Shown in pieces: positions 1 to 13,130 of a stretch of 64,000 nt of DNA. The translations under genes were made by a program, and so were the position numbers. The DNA lies in contig NW_002060949.1 in NCBI RefSeq assembly GCF_000150275.1, forward strand, positions 2,415,836 through 2,479,835, given 5' to 3'. Numbering within the stretch: the first letter of the stretch is position 1; each line of letters opens with the position of its first letter. The stretch comes from Trichoplax adhaerens. Lineage: Eukaryota; Placozoa; Uniplacotomia; Trichoplacea; Trichoplacidae. The notes below the pieces were generated by a model, which ran no database searches, was not told the DNA's origin, and was given only the letters and a program-made list of their open reading frames with translations.

Positions 1-655
1 TACAACATTTAAAATAAAAAAAATCGAAATAGAATCGATAAAGCGGATAGTAAAACCATTACAAATGAGTAAAATCATGATACAGCAAGCTATATCCACA
101 ATTTTACAGCTATGCATTAAAATGATTGGACTTCCTGTAGGATAAATCATCATGATTCATATTTATCTTGAATTACAGACTAGTTTTTATCAAATTAAAG
201 ACAAGTAATAAAGGCGAATACAAGATTTAACTAGACATAAAGTTCACTTATGTTTTAATAGAGTTTAGTCTATGGTCGGGGTTAGCATTTTAGAAATAAA
301 TGGATGTTAAATTATTAACGCTAAGCAAGCAAAATGGAACTGATTTTAATTCTTTCAAGTGATTTTTCTCACTGGGCTTTCCCGTTGAGATTCAATGATG
401 AATTGGCAAAGGATATCATTTATTCATTTGCCTACTGATGTAGTAATTAATGAAATATTTCCTCCTTTGCTGGTCAAAATTTGCCTAGGGGATTAACACT
501 ATTTGTAAGATTGGTTGAAAATGATCCATTTTTATTTTTGTTTATTGCGCTACGGTAATGTGGGATTCCGCTTGATTAGAGTATCTTTCGAATAGATTTT
601 CCGTCTTGATTTCATCCATTTTCTCTCTCTTTACTTTATGATTTATTGTAATGTA
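1..655. other. 3' flank of the CH/coiled-coil gene
   Basis: AT-rich sequence without a supportable gene. On the minus strand it is the 3' flank of the neighbouring gene. An AATAAA hexamer (minus strand, 642-647) lies only about 10 nt after the stop codon, and further A/T-rich hexamer-like sequences follow near 530-545, so the polyadenylation site cannot be placed with certainty. Confidence 0.4.
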
Positions 656-3600
656 TTAAAAATCAAATGTAGAAGCGCCTCCTGGTGTACGAGCACCTCG
701 TCGAACAAGTTGAGTAGCTTCCGCTCGTTTACTATTGGATGGTGATTTTACGGAAGCGGATGATGTACTTCTTTGCTGGCTTAATGGCGTAGATTGTTGA
801 GGCTTAGTTTCTTTGGCTTTTTGTACTGGTGTCGATGGCAAATTAGGATATTTAGCTTTCATTTCATTGGATCTGGCAAAGGCATTGACTCTACCCTGTA
901 CAAATGGACTAGTATAACTTGATAATGGTGTCTTAGTAGGCGATGCACTCGATCGATTTGCATCAACATCATTCACTTTAGATCTTATTAACGCTGGCTC
1001 TGGTGTTTTAGGCAATGGTAATGGAGGAGAAGTACTAGGCATCGATGGCGGCGTTGTTTGCGATTTTGGTGATGGCTTTGTCGGTCCAACATAAGAAGGA
1101 CGATTAACACCAGCTGGTGTTGTCGCATTCTCATAGAATCGTTTTGGTTCAACATATCGATCACGGGTTTTTACGTTGGATGGACTTTTACCAATATTGG
1201 ATAAATTACTAGTTGAACCACCTAATTTTGTCATGGGTAGACGTGATTTTGATAGTGTATCATTGCTTGATTTATTGGGTGATGAAGTTCGTAACGCGAC
1301 CATCGATTCACTAGCATTCCAAGCTGATGGCGATTTAGCTCGATAATCGGATTTAGTTGGCGAATTTAAAACACTTTCCGACACGGTCGGTTTCAACGCA
1401 TTATTTAATGGTCGTCGTTGATTACTACTATCATAATTAAGTGGACGCTCAGGGATTAATGGCGATTTTCGAGCAGTAGTATCTTGTGCTTGTTGATGAA
1501 CTTGTTTTTCACGCACTTCTTGTTGTAATCGTTCAATATTTCGAATTCTTTCTTCTAATTCTTGCTTTTCTTGTAATCGTCGTTCATGATCTAATCGACG
1601 TTTCCTTTCTAATTCTAATATCTCTTCTTCCTTTCTTTTCTCTTCTTGTAACCGTAGCTGTCTTTCACGTTCCAATTTTTCTTCCTCTAACAATTTCTCC
1701 TTCATTTTTAACTCTTCTAGGCGTTTTTCTTGCTCTTGTCGACGTCGTTCTTGCTCAAGTAATTCTTCCGATTTAACTTTCTCTTCCATAGTACGCAATT
1801 GCTTCTCATAGTCAAGCCGTTGGTGCTCGATGCGGGTTTCTTTCATGCGTAATTCTTCCATGCGCTTGATAAATTCTTGTTGGCGTTGTTTCTCTAATCC
1901 ACTTAATTCATCCTCTTTGACTTTTATTTCTTTCTCCCTTAGATTACGTTCATTATCTAGTTGTTGCTCTTTCAATCTTAACTGACGGCGTAATTCCAAT
2001 ATCTCTTCATACTGATCATTGCGTTTTTTCTGTTCTGTCAGTAATTGGTCATGTTGTTGTTGAACAACTTTTTCAATGTCTTCAATGCGTTTACGCAATC
2101 GAACCGTTTCTTCTTGCTCATTAAATTGTATTTCATACTTTTTATGCATTAAATCGCGTGATCTTTCCTCGATATCATGCTGTATTTTCACCAATTCATC
2201 GCGCTGTTTCTTAATATTTAATTTTTCATTCTCGATTTTTTCACGCGCTTCCAATAATTCTTGTTGTGCGCGTTGATCGACGTAGGATTTTTCTTGCGTT
2301 AAATATTTCTGCTGCATATCTACTTCTTTTTGTAATAGCTGTAATTGATTGGCTTTTTGTTCAACAGCAGCAGCTTGCTGTTGTAATTGCTCTTCTTTTT
2401 GACGCCAATAATGTTGTTGTTGCTGATTGTACAGTACTTGTTCTTGATCGCGTTTCTTCAATTCTAAATCTTTCTCACCTAATTGTTCTTGTTGACGTTG
2501 TAATTCTAATTGCCTCTCGGTTAATTGATGTGTAATTTGATTATGTTGTTCTTGCATTTGATACCATTGGCGCTGTAAATCTTGTTGATTTTGTTCAACA
2601 ACTTTCCATTCGCGTTCTAATTGTTTCTTTTGCAATTCGAGCTCACCAAGTTGTCGTCGCCGACGTTGTTTCATCAGATGGACAGCATATTGGTCGTGTT
2701 CATCATGATTAGGGTTGCGATCGCCATCGATATGATTTAAATTTTGCCGACTTGATCGCCATTGGTATGTTGCAGCCATCCCTTGTTGTTCCAATTGTCT
2801 ATCCTGCTCGAAAGAAGTCGATTGATGAGTATTAATTGATTAATTAGTGAATTAATCCTTACACAATTAATCTGTCAATATGCAATGAAGGTGCAGTAGC
2901 TAACTAAAATTACTCCTCTCGTTTCAATTGCTTATCCTACTCAAATACAGTGATTCGTAAGTATGAATCGATTAATTAGGTATTAACTCATGCATAATCT
3001 ATTAGTATACAATTAAAGTACAGTAGCTAACAAACTCTTCTCGTTCTAGTTGCCCATTCTGCTCGAATGAAATCGGTACATATGTATGAATCGATTAACT
3101 ATGACATTAATTCTTTAATAGCCGATCTATCATATGCAATTAAGGTAAGTAGCTAACGAACTCCTCTTATTCTAGTTACCTATCCTACTCGGATGAAGTC
3201 AATGCTTAAGCATGAATCGGTTAATTAGAGATATAAATTCTTCTATAATTATAATCTAACTATTACCAGTAACTAAGGTAAAGTAGATAACTAAAATTAG
3301 TCCTCTTGTTTTAATTGCCTATCCTCCTCGATTGAGGTCGCTTTATGAATTTGTATCAATTAATTCCGGTATTAATTCTTATATTATATCTATGTATCTA
3401 ATCTAACTATCACGATCGATTTAAGGTACAGTGGCTAGCTAAAGTTAGTCCTCTTGTTTCCATTGCCTATCCTACTCAAATGAAGTCGATACATGAGTAT
3501 GAATCGATTCATTAGAGCATTAATTGTTGTGCAATCTAGCAATCGCTATATAATTAAGGAATGGTAGCTAGCTAAAATTACTCCCATCCTAGTGTTTAAT

Positions 3601-6600
3601 CCATTTCTGTAAATCTATCTTAAAATTTGAATGATAGACTAACCACATCATGATGAACTTGTTTACTTTCGTTGTACAGCTGTTGCTCTACTTGACGATT
3701 CATAATATCATTGGTATACTCGTTCATTTGCCTTTTAATGCGTTCACTTTCTTCTGATTCTTGTTGACGTAAATTTAGCTCTCGTTGCTTAACACTTTCA
3801 GCTAAATCATTAATTTTTTGCTCATTTTGAAGCACTTCATCTCGATGTTTAGTAAGCTGAACTTCATCTTCTTTTAATTTACGAATCCTTTCATCCAGCA
3901 TTCGTTGTTGTCGAGCTTCTTCTTCGATTAACTGAGCGACATCTTGTTGTCGTATACGATGCTCATATACTTGATAGAGTTGCCTGTTATCGTTTTGCAA
4001 ATGATCAAATATTAGTAACGGCAGTAGTCATAATTCAAAATTTATTTACTGCTCAAAATTTGAATTCCAAATCATTCGTTATCATATTAGGCTAAAACAA
4101 TCCATAACTTACTTTAAGTATAAAATAACACCATAGTTATCGTGGCCACTCGTAACATCCCATGAGTTAACTTGTTTAGGAATAGACAATTCTCGTTCAG
4201 CAGTATCGAAAGCTAAATTGCATCTTTCAATGGGTGTAAGTATATCTAATTTCTATTTTGTAAAAAAGTAAAATAGTAAATGAGAATGAATATACTAGCA
4301 TCTAAAAATTGACAAAAGGTAACTGTTTTTCGAGAAAGTCAATAGGGAATGAGAGAATTTAGATCATCGAGACTAAAAGCTAATAACAATTAGTAACTCT
4401 TGCAGCTGTCATTTAAATTCAATTCTTACCTCTTTTGGTATTGAAGTACCGCAAATTTTGCTGACCACTTCATAAAGAATACGACCATCATAGAATCTAA
4501 TTGAGATTGAAAATGATTGAGTAATATTCTATATCGAAAGTTAACGATGGATCATTATCATTATAAATGTATATTAAAATAAATTAAATTAAGCCGCCAT
4601 ATGAAACACGCTAGTCAACGTTTCTATTCAGAAATTAGTTATTATGATGGCTTTGAACTAAATCAGCATCAATTGTACTTTAAATATAATGAATTCATAT
4701 TTAAGCTTGGTTATGAAGTAAAATTTTAATTTAATTAAATGCGCTGGGCAATCGGATCCCGCCTACATTAAATGTAGTACGGAATACTGAAGATAGTATT
4801 TTAAAAGATAGAAATCTGCTATTGGACCTGTGACATTGATAATAGTTTAGTACGAAACTTAAAATTCTAATCTAGGAATTATGGACAGGATATATAGGAT
4901 AACCTGGATTAAAAGCCGAAAGAAAGCATACAAAACTTCTTACTGATTATAACTTTGGATTGGAATCCCTGTAAGGCCTGTTACCCATGATAAAACGGAC
5001 AGATCTTCCTTGTCTAATGTAGTCAAATCTGCTTGACTTCCAGCCAAATTGGATTGACTGCTATTAATATAGCTATTACTAATGCCTGCCGATGGAGGTT
5101 TATACAATGGTGGATAGCCTATGCAACAAATAGATATTGATAATACGCATCAATTATTTGAAATTATATTCATTTTTTTCTTTTGTATCAGGATAGCATC
5201 GACAAGATCAAACCCGGGCTATAACATACCATTTTTGACATTTGCTTCAACTCTCAATCTTAGGAGATGGCACATAGTTAACATGGTCTTGACATTTCCA
5301 GAAGCCAATTCTATCACAAATACACCAGGCAATCCAAATTTGAGAATCAGTATATTATAAATTATCATTCCTAAGATTATTTATAAATAATCAATATTAC
5401 AAGAGTAATAAAAAATATACCTTCAGCACGAATTCCAGTCACGTTAATTCCTCTCTCAGCCATGAAATTAATACATTCTTTAGTGTTTTCAATCTTTTGG
5501 ACCCTTAGCTTGGGTAGTGTATAATACTTGGCTAGGCGTTCACCGGCTAATAAAGAGTTGGTGATATATATGATCGGGGTAGTTAAAAGTAATAATAAAT
5601 TAGGATTTAATGATACAAATCGCCCTTATTATCTCTCGATATACGAGCGTAGTAGTAATAATTTACCTAACGCTTCTAAAAGTTTAATTAGAGTTAAGCC
5701 ATCTGAGAGTTGCTCTTCAAGATTAACAATCAGAGGATGCCCGGTTTTAGAAATGTAGCTATTAATCCATTTCATACATTCCTGATGATAAAAGAGAATA
5801 AAGCTATTGGTTAAAAGTCTACCTCTATATAAAATTAGTAATAAGCTGCAGATGATACAACATTATGTTATATAGTATACTCATTAACTGAAAGATTGAA
5901 AAGATTAATTCAATTCTAATACTATAGCACTGCTAGTGAATGCAAGCTGCATGTGATATGATATTTATTGGCAAAGACTATAGTCTAGAAAATGTATCGA
6001 ATCTATTCATCTTAAATTCTACTTTCTAGTTCTTTTAAGAAATACTTTATATTTACTTGTTTGTCTTGTTCAATAGATGCAGCAGTCGAACCGTCGGAAT
6101 CAGGAAGTTTGCCGGTTGATCCGTAGTAGTATTGCAAGTGAGGCAACGAAGAAGCAGCAAAATTGGCATTGTTTATTCCTCCTCCGGTGCTGCCGGAATT
6201 CATGCCACCAATACCACCGTTGGTAACTATTCCGGTTGAGCTACAAGATTTCAAATTAAGGTTTAAAATAAGATATTGAAATGGATTTGAAACCATTTAT
6301 CCTAACTATGGCCGTTATAATTTCATTTTACTTATAAAATTAGGATGATAGCATTTTAAATTTATATCGTAAATGATTAGCCAGTAAATTTTGTTACAGG
6401 AAAGAAAAGATTTATAACAGTATTAAACGGATGATGAACGAAGAATCTTTCTTTGGAATATGTGCTCTGATTTATATTAGATATTCGTACAAATAAAATA
6501 GAAAGGAGATAAAATATTATTATTCCACCTCTGATAACTAGAGATTTTAAAACTATATTTTGTACTGCAACATTTACATTTTATACTATATTTAGCGTAA

Positions 6601-9031
6601 GGTTTAACGTCCCTGTTTCCTACCAAGGAAATCATACTATGGATGTATAGTAATAGTTTAGTTTGATATTATGATATCTGTGAAGGGAATCAGACTTAAA
6701 AAATAACTTGAAAAAGAAGTTTATAAGACTAATCTTTCAGACTATAATGATTAATCGTTATTAACTTTGCTGTGCTGTAATAAATTGAATCTTGCGATAG
6801 TCATAAAAGGAAAATTAGGTTTATATTAATTATAAGAGCTCAAAAGAGCTTCAAGGGATGAAATAATGATAACTATTGCTATCGTGAACTTAATTATAGA
6901 CTCTATTAGAGGGCACAAAATAATGAATGTCTCGTGCAATTCACTTAATAGCTTTTAGATGAAAAGAGCCAGTACAATATATTATTTTTTGTGATCTTTA
7001 ACTTTTCAGTATTTCTTTTCTTGCATTACTGATATTTTAATAGATATGAGCATTGACTGTGATGGCGGTAAGTAACTTTATCAGATTAATAGTTTTCTCT
7101 TAACGTAAAATAATAGCGCAAGAGTCATAAATGGATGTAGTTACTTTAAAATTGACATATATCCGAGTTACTGGTTTGGGTTTATATAGCTGACATTTTT
7201 TGGACATTTTCCCTCATTATTTTATTATAAGCTAAATGATTTCGTAATATACGCTTAATTATATTATACAATATTAAACCGTTAGATTTATTTAACGGTT
7301 AAGTTACTTGTGTTATTCATTTTTTTAAAGTGTGTCATCTAATGAAACAATAACAATAACGGATAGTTTTATGATGTTGGAAATGATAGTATTTACATTG
7401 AAAACATTTCAACTTTATTTAGTAGTGATCAAACTTTGACTATATTTTTTTATTTGGGGTATAACTGATGTATGCGTACTATTTTTGCTAATGTATTTAA
7501 TATTAATATGGTGCCATGCTAATATGAAAATTAATACCTAGTAGAATATTGTACGTGCAGAGTCAGAAATGCTTTCTAATAATGTAGCAATTCTTCTTTG
7601 ACCTCAAGTATGATACAATTATTTGCACTAAATGCTAGAATTTTATCTGACCAGATCTATCCTCAAAATTTGACTAATTAGTGGTTCGATAGATATACGT
7701 ATTTGTGAGACACATCATAACACTAGCATCAATCTATGCACTCGTGTTAAAATAATAAAATGTTATTTATCTACTATACGTTAGATTAAAATACAATTAC
7801 AATTTTTTACGAGGTTAGATGGATATTTCAATGGCTCTTTGACAAATATCAGGATCGATTATGATCTGATAATAAAATATGAACTACTTACTATGTACTA
7901 AATTGAGAAGATCTATTTCCGACTTTTAGAAACGGCCAGATAGATCTTTCATAGCTATTTAATAACGTTAGTATCAATTCTGGTTTGATGATATGAAGTT
8001 CATTATCTACTGAGATGCGTTATCGCTAATATCAATTCTGCTCCGATAAGAAGGTAATAAGGGTAACGGTACTATATACGTATTAGTCGAAGATCGCCTA
8101 TTTATGTTTATACTTATAATCGGGTATATAGATATATTTGAAGATATTTAATAAGGCTAGTATAAATTCTACTGCAATGATAATTATAACCAAGTTATTA
8201 CTATCTAAGTTGTCTTGAAAGATCTAAATTTGATTTGTATTAACGGTACGATAGATATTGTCAGAGATCCTTTTCTAATACTAGTGTCTGTTTTGCTCTG
8301 ATGTCAATTATGTGAATAAATGCGAAGTTTATTAGTTTAAATAAGGTCTATTTTTAGTATATAAATGAAGATTAATGATGTTCAGATATGTTTAGTGTGA
8401 GTAAAAAATGGTTAGTTCTATTTATCAAAAGTCACGTAGCGATACGATTTAGAGTATATAACTCTGCGTCGTCAGTGATTGCATTAATATCCATGCTATT
8501 GCTTTCTTTTCTATATTGCAAGTGCTGAGATAATTTATCGTCCATATTCTATTCTTCAATTTCTTACTTAGTTCACTCTTGATGTTATAGAAAAGGAAAA
8601 TATAAGGGCTATAAAAAATAGTTTTCAATTTTATATTGATTTGGATAAGGATAATTATGTCGATGCGTTTAAATCCTGATAGGTATGATCAGTAAGGTTA
8701 CATCTACGATTCTAGCGCATAAAATTGGATTATCTTCATTGATTCTATGACCGATTAAGCTATCCCATCGAGCCAATGTACTATATATGGATGGATATCA
8801 TGATCATTTCTCAATAAATGGTCGATGCTATACTGTTTAAATTGGATAAAATCGATGCTCTTTATTGATTGTACTCCCGCCATTACCCTCATTATTATGA
8901 TTAAAATGGGGCCAATTTAATATTCAACAATTTAGCGAATACAATTTGCAATTTGGCAAGCCTCATCGTCCATACTTTGCTACCCACTATCGTTCTAGGA
9001 TGTTAGAAATTTCTTACCTGGCTCCATCCAT
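656..9031 (-). CDS. Tandem calponin-homology and coiled-coil cytoskeletal protein (10 coding exons)
   Basis: Probable actin- or cytoskeleton-binding protein of about 1127 aa. Exons, 5' to 3' on the minus strand: 9018-9031, 6057-6240, 5667-5781, 5421-5546, 5230-5310, 4985-5118, 4430-4528, 4113-4252, 3644-3983, 656-2806; all phases agree. Residues 1-66 are Gly/Ser-rich. A first CH domain (about 67-175) shows a CMKWIN start, an SDGLTLIKLLEAL core, KIENTKECINFM and SGNVKTML; the second half resembles neuron-navigator CH domains. A second, more divergent CH domain (about 200-300) contains FYDGRILYEVVSKICG and an AERELSIP helix. A long Gln/Glu/Arg-rich coiled coil follows (about 300-830), then a Ser/Pro/Thr/Lys tail ending STFDF. 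There is no AAA ATPase domain, so it is not a full navigator. The architecture recalls cortexillin or alpha-actinin-like proteins, but I do not recognise an ortholog. The 14 nt first exon (ATGGATGGAGCCAG|gtaaga) is inferred from phase and donor only. The last exon could start at 2806 or 2803. Confidence 0.8.
2795..3595. repeat. Six-copy divergent tandem repeat (about 120-150 bp) in the last intron
   Basis: Six diverged copies can be aligned by the plus-strand core ATCCTRCTC at about 2801, 2934, 3055, 3182, 3321 and 3469, with spacings of 133, 121, 127, 139 and 148 bp. Each copy also carries a GATTAATTA-like block and a CAGTAGCTAACTAAA-like block. On the minus strand the core reads as a splice acceptor plus the first bases of the downstream exon (GAGTAG|GATARGCAATTG). 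The first copy holds the acceptor that appears to be used for the last exon, so the others look like decoy acceptors. Confidence 0.85.
6241..9017 (-). other. Putative first intron of the CH/coiled-coil gene
   Basis: About 2.8 kb of AT-rich sequence without supportable exons on either strand, bounded by a gtaaga donor (9017) and a ttgtag acceptor (6241) on the minus strand. I see no repeats, RNA genes or conserved domains in it. Confidence 0.4.
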
Positions 9032-10520
9032 TTCTTAACGGTAATAATTAGGCAATAAAGGCCAATCAGTCCGTGAATTTATCGCGTGATTTTATTAACG
9101 AAAAGTGATGACTGTCTGTGTTAGCGATGGGCGTCGAGGAACGCTTGATTTTCTTGTCAACGACGCGGTTAAGCTTGGAAAATTGAATGCATAGAGGTAA
9201 CGTGACTAGGATAATACGCAGGCGTAGAAATACATTTAGTGGATTTTCAATGGAGAATAATTGCCAACAGGCCAGGTAATAATGGGGGACTATCCGTGAA
9301 AGTAGGAGGATAGACTATGAGAATGAGTTATTTTATTATAGAACACGATGGAACGAGGGTTATCCATTGAATATTGTGTCCATGAAGTATAATCTTGGCA
9401 GATCTATAGATTTTATGAGATGGCCTACACTTTGCAAGTAGAAATAGAGCTGTTGTAACGATTTGCTTTCTAGCTAGATTACGGGTACATCGTATATATA
9501 GGAATATACCGTTATATATATCTTTGATAGTGTATAGTAATATTATTTTCAAACAAGTTATGTTGATTATAATACCCTTGTAATGATCTTTACATATATG
9601 CTGCTTACTGTATGGCTCCATTTGCAGCTGATTGCTGGCTTTGATAACTACAGTCGGATAGCTAGGGTTACGAGGAAGCATCATAAAGGGTTTATCCGTG
9701 AAAGTACAACAGTAGACTCCAGGGACGTATGAATTCGACGCGATTCTAGAGAACGCACAAGTTATCACAGTGTCGATTTATTATGATCTTATTTAAACTA
9801 TTGTTTTTATAATGTTCTACTCTTTCCAAGTAGAATTAGAGTAACCATTTACTTTCTAGTCTAACTACATGTAGCTCTGATGATATCCGGCTAAACTTTC
9901 ATAGGATACAGTAAAGTCGCTGTATCCAAGGATACAGTTGATAGTCTTTATACGTTGGCTATTGTATCGCTGTATCTCCAGGTGATTGTAGCTTTTATCA
10001 TCGTAGTGTTAGGATAGTTGGGATAGAACAATATTGACAGAGTGATGCTTTAATCGTTCTAATTGAATTTAATTAAAATATATCGTTCCTTAGTTCAAAT
10101 TCAATATGGATCTAGTATACTGTTGATGGTGACTAGTACAGTAATTTAGAGTAAGTGGTGCAGCATCGAATAATCTGCAATAATAACAGCATGGGTACAC
10201 GCATCGTACGGTATTCCCTAAAGAAAGTAAATTCTAGAAGTTGAAGAAGACAGCTGCCCTCTACTCTACACAAGACAGGCTTAGTGCTCAGCATGGAGGT
10301 TAAAAACGGAAGATGTATAATAGTTTTAAAATGACTAAAAAATAAATACAGGATCACTTTTGCAGCAATCTTCACTGTCGTTCCATTCGAAGAAAGTCGT
10401 CTGTAGCCTTAACTCGGCGTGCATCTATTGCAAGAGGGAGTAAAGCTGAGAGCTAGTATATAAGCCACCTGCACTAACGGGGACCGCTATCATTGGCTCA
10501 GAATATACTAGTGGATTCTC
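9032..10520. other. Intergenic, no gene seen
   Basis: Upstream region of the CH/coiled-coil gene. Two open frames on the minus strand (9328-9768 and 10133-10375) have no recognisable domain and a composition like translated non-coding DNA. A short phrase (atccgtgaaagta) occurs near 9290 and 9695, a weak dispersed repeat. Confidence 0.4.
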
Positions 10521-10524
10521 ACTT

Positions 10525-11765
10525 TCACTTGTACTGTGCCTTGATTTTACGTAAGATCGAGCCTCTAGTCATGGACTTTGTATAAAATAAAGTTAGCTTT
10601 CTTCTGTAGTCCATGACCTGAAATGTCGTAGTACTATCGTAGTACTGTGCCTTGATTTTACGTAAGATCAAGCCTCTAGCTATGGACTTCGTATAAAATA
10701 AAGTTAGCTTAGTACTATCGCAGTACTGTGCCTAGATTTTACGTAAGATCGAGCCTCTAGCTATGGGCTTCGTATAAAATAAAGTTAGCTTTCTTCAGTA
10801 GTCCATAGCCTGATCTGTCGTAGTACTATCGTAGTACTGCGCCTTAATTTTACGTAAGATCGAGCCTCTAGCTATGGGCTTCGTATAAAATAAAGTTAGC
10901 TTTCTTCAGTAGTCCATAGCCTGATCTGTCGTAGTACTATCGTAGTACTGTGCCTTAATTTTACGTAAGATCGAGCCTCTAGCTATGGGCTTCGTATAAA
11001 ATAAAGTTAGCTTTCTTCAGTAGTCCATAGCCTGATCTGTCGTAGTACTATCGTAGTACTGTGGCTTAATTTAAACGTAAGATCGAGTCACTAGTCATGG
11101 ACTTCGTATAAAATAAAATTAGCTTTCTGCAGTAGTCCATGGCCAGATCTGTCGTAGTACTATCGTAGTACTGTGCCTTAATTTTACGTAAGATCGAGCC
11201 TCTAGTCATGGACTTCGTATAAAATAAAGTAGGTTTTCTTCAGTAGTCCTTGGCCTGATCTGTCGGAGAACTATCGTATGATCTGTCGTAGTACTATCGT
11301 AGGATTATGCCTTGATTTTACGTAAGATCGAGCCTCTAGTCATGGACTTCGTATAAAATAAAGTAGGTTTTCTTCAGTAGTCCTTGGCCTGATCTGTCGG
11401 AGAACTATCGTAGAATCTGTCGTAGTACTATCGTAGGATTATGCCTTGATTTTACGTAAGATCGAGCCTCTAGTCATGGACTTCGTATAAAATAAAGTAG
11501 GTTTTCTTCAGTAGTCCTTGGCCAGATCTGTCGTAGTACTATCGTAGGATTATGCCTTAATTTTACGTAAGATCGAGCCTCTAGTCATGGACTTCGTATA
11601 AAATAAAGTAGGTTTTCTTCAGTAGTCCTTGGCCTGATCTGTCGTAGTACTATCGTAGGATTATGCCTTAATTTTACGTAAGATCGAGCCTCTAGTCACG
11701 GACTTCGTATAAAATAAAGTTGGTTTTCTTCAGAAGTCCATGGCCAGATGTGTCGAAGAACGATC
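10525..11765. repeat. Satellite array, about 11 units of about 113 bp, with internal hairpin arms
   Basis: Each unit contains TTTTACGTAAGATC, GAGCCTCTAG, CTTCGTATAAAATAAAGT and a CGTAGTACTATCGTAGTAC boundary. One unit (about 10645-10725) is shortened and two (about 11265-11440) carry an extra GTAG-containing segment. Each unit can fold: in unit 1 the arms GTCATGGACT (10569-10578) and AGTCCATGAC (10608-10617) are perfectly complementary. Later units have GCTATGGGCT/AGTCCATAGC. The last units have lost part of the pairing. No open reading frame is maintained. Confidence 0.9.
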
Positions 11766-12490
11766 GTAGTTACTCGTGGTAAGGACTTGAGAGTGTGTAT
11801 CATACAAAGGAGAGTGTGCTATAAACGGGTATCAAGCAATTACTCAGTATTAATACAGAAGTAACTGATTCAGATGGTGATGAGAAATGTGTATCAACCA
11901 AGACATATGGCATCGATTTTGAGCCTACTATCACCAGCATTAATGGGGGTGAAAAGTGTTAATCTTCAATGGTTGCGCTATAGATCATAATGAGTGTTTA
12001 GATTATACTTCGATTCTGCAATTTGAGATAGTATGGATCGCATAAGAGACTTTTTGGAAGAATCTGCCATAGTCAAGAGAGGAGTGAGTCCGAGATGACA
12101 GTACACTTGTTATACAAACACTAGACAACTTCCTTGGTAAAGGGGTAGTACAGTGGCTAGACGAATCAACGATTTACTGTTCCATGTAGCGGTACAGAAG
12201 TCATACTGTAACCTTTAATCTTAAGATACAGTAGGATACTTGGCTCATTTCACCACAAGTATAAACAACAATCATAGTAACAGCGCAGTGCTCGAATACT
12301 GCACGACCATCTCTCGCCATTTTGCCTTTTCCGATAAATGAATTAGCCAAGATTTTAGCTAGGAAAGGAAGAAGATGTACAGCGATAGAAGTCTTTGAAC
12401 ATAGGTTGATCCAAGGCACAAGAACGTAAGACAGAAAAGTAATAGCTGGAATTACTATGTAGATTTATCGCATAAAAGGCTAGTGTAGTT
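11766..12490. other. Spacer between two satellites
   Basis: Non-repetitive intergenic DNA. A minus-strand open frame at 12201-12419 has no recognisable domain. I see nothing else in it. Confidence 0.3.
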
Positions 12491-12493
12491 CAT

Positions 12494-13130
12494 ATGAGAA
12501 TGGCATAAACTCTTGCTGCAATCTTAGCTAGATTTGAATACGATATAAACTGTTGCTGCAGTCTTTGCTAGACTTGAATACCATATAAACTCTTGCTGCA
12601 ATCTTCGCTGGACCTGAATACGATATAAACTGTTGCTGCAGTCTTTGCTAGACTTGAATACCATATAAACTCTTGCTGCAACCTTAGCTAGACTTACACG
12701 GTATAAAGTTACTGAACCTCTGACAGGTCTACTGAGTACGACAAATGGTAATACTATCTGTTAAATGAGCACATTATCGTAAACCGTCAGCAAAGCGACG
12801 GGAGTTTGCACTAGTAAACTCTTAACTGCAATCTTAGCTAGACTTGAATACGATCTAAACTCTTGCTGCAATCTTAGCTAGACTTGAATACCATATAAAC
12901 TCTTGCTGCAATCTTTGCTGAACTTAAATACCATATAAACTCTTGCTGCAATCTTTGCTGGACTTAAATACCATATAAACTCTTGCTGCAATCTTCGCTG
13001 GACCTGAATACCATATAAACGCTTGCTGCAATCTTAACTAGATTTGAATATGATCTAAACTCTTACTGCAATCTTAGCTAGACTTGAATACCATATAAAC
13101 GCTTGCTGCAATCTTAGCTGGGCTTGAATA
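12494..13130. repeat. Satellite array of 40 bp units in two blocks
   Basis: The unit reads approximately ATATAAACTCTTGCTGCAAT followed by CTTAGCTAGACTTGAATACC (40 bp). About five units lie at 12494-12705. A 110 bp unrelated interruption follows, then about eight units at 12815-13126. Variants alternate CTCTTGCTGCAATC and CTGTTGCTGCAGTC in the first block, which suggests a dimeric 80 bp step there. Confidence 0.9.

Noticed and set aside
1486-2535. Three plus-strand open frames, hydrophobic when translated
   Set aside because: Antisense to the coiled-coil exon; Glu/Lys/Gln codons read backwards give Leu/Phe/Val-rich protein.
5528-5758. Open frame on the plus strand
   Set aside because: Antisense shadow of the first CH-domain exons, which are clearly coding on the minus strand.
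656-9031. Calling this gene a neuron navigator (NAV)
   Set aside because: The first CH domain looks navigator-like, but a second CH domain is present and the C-terminal AAA ATPase domain is absent.
9328-9768. 146-codon open frame on the minus strand
   Set aside because: No domain, no consistent composition, no splice context; typical of a chance frame next to satellite DNA.
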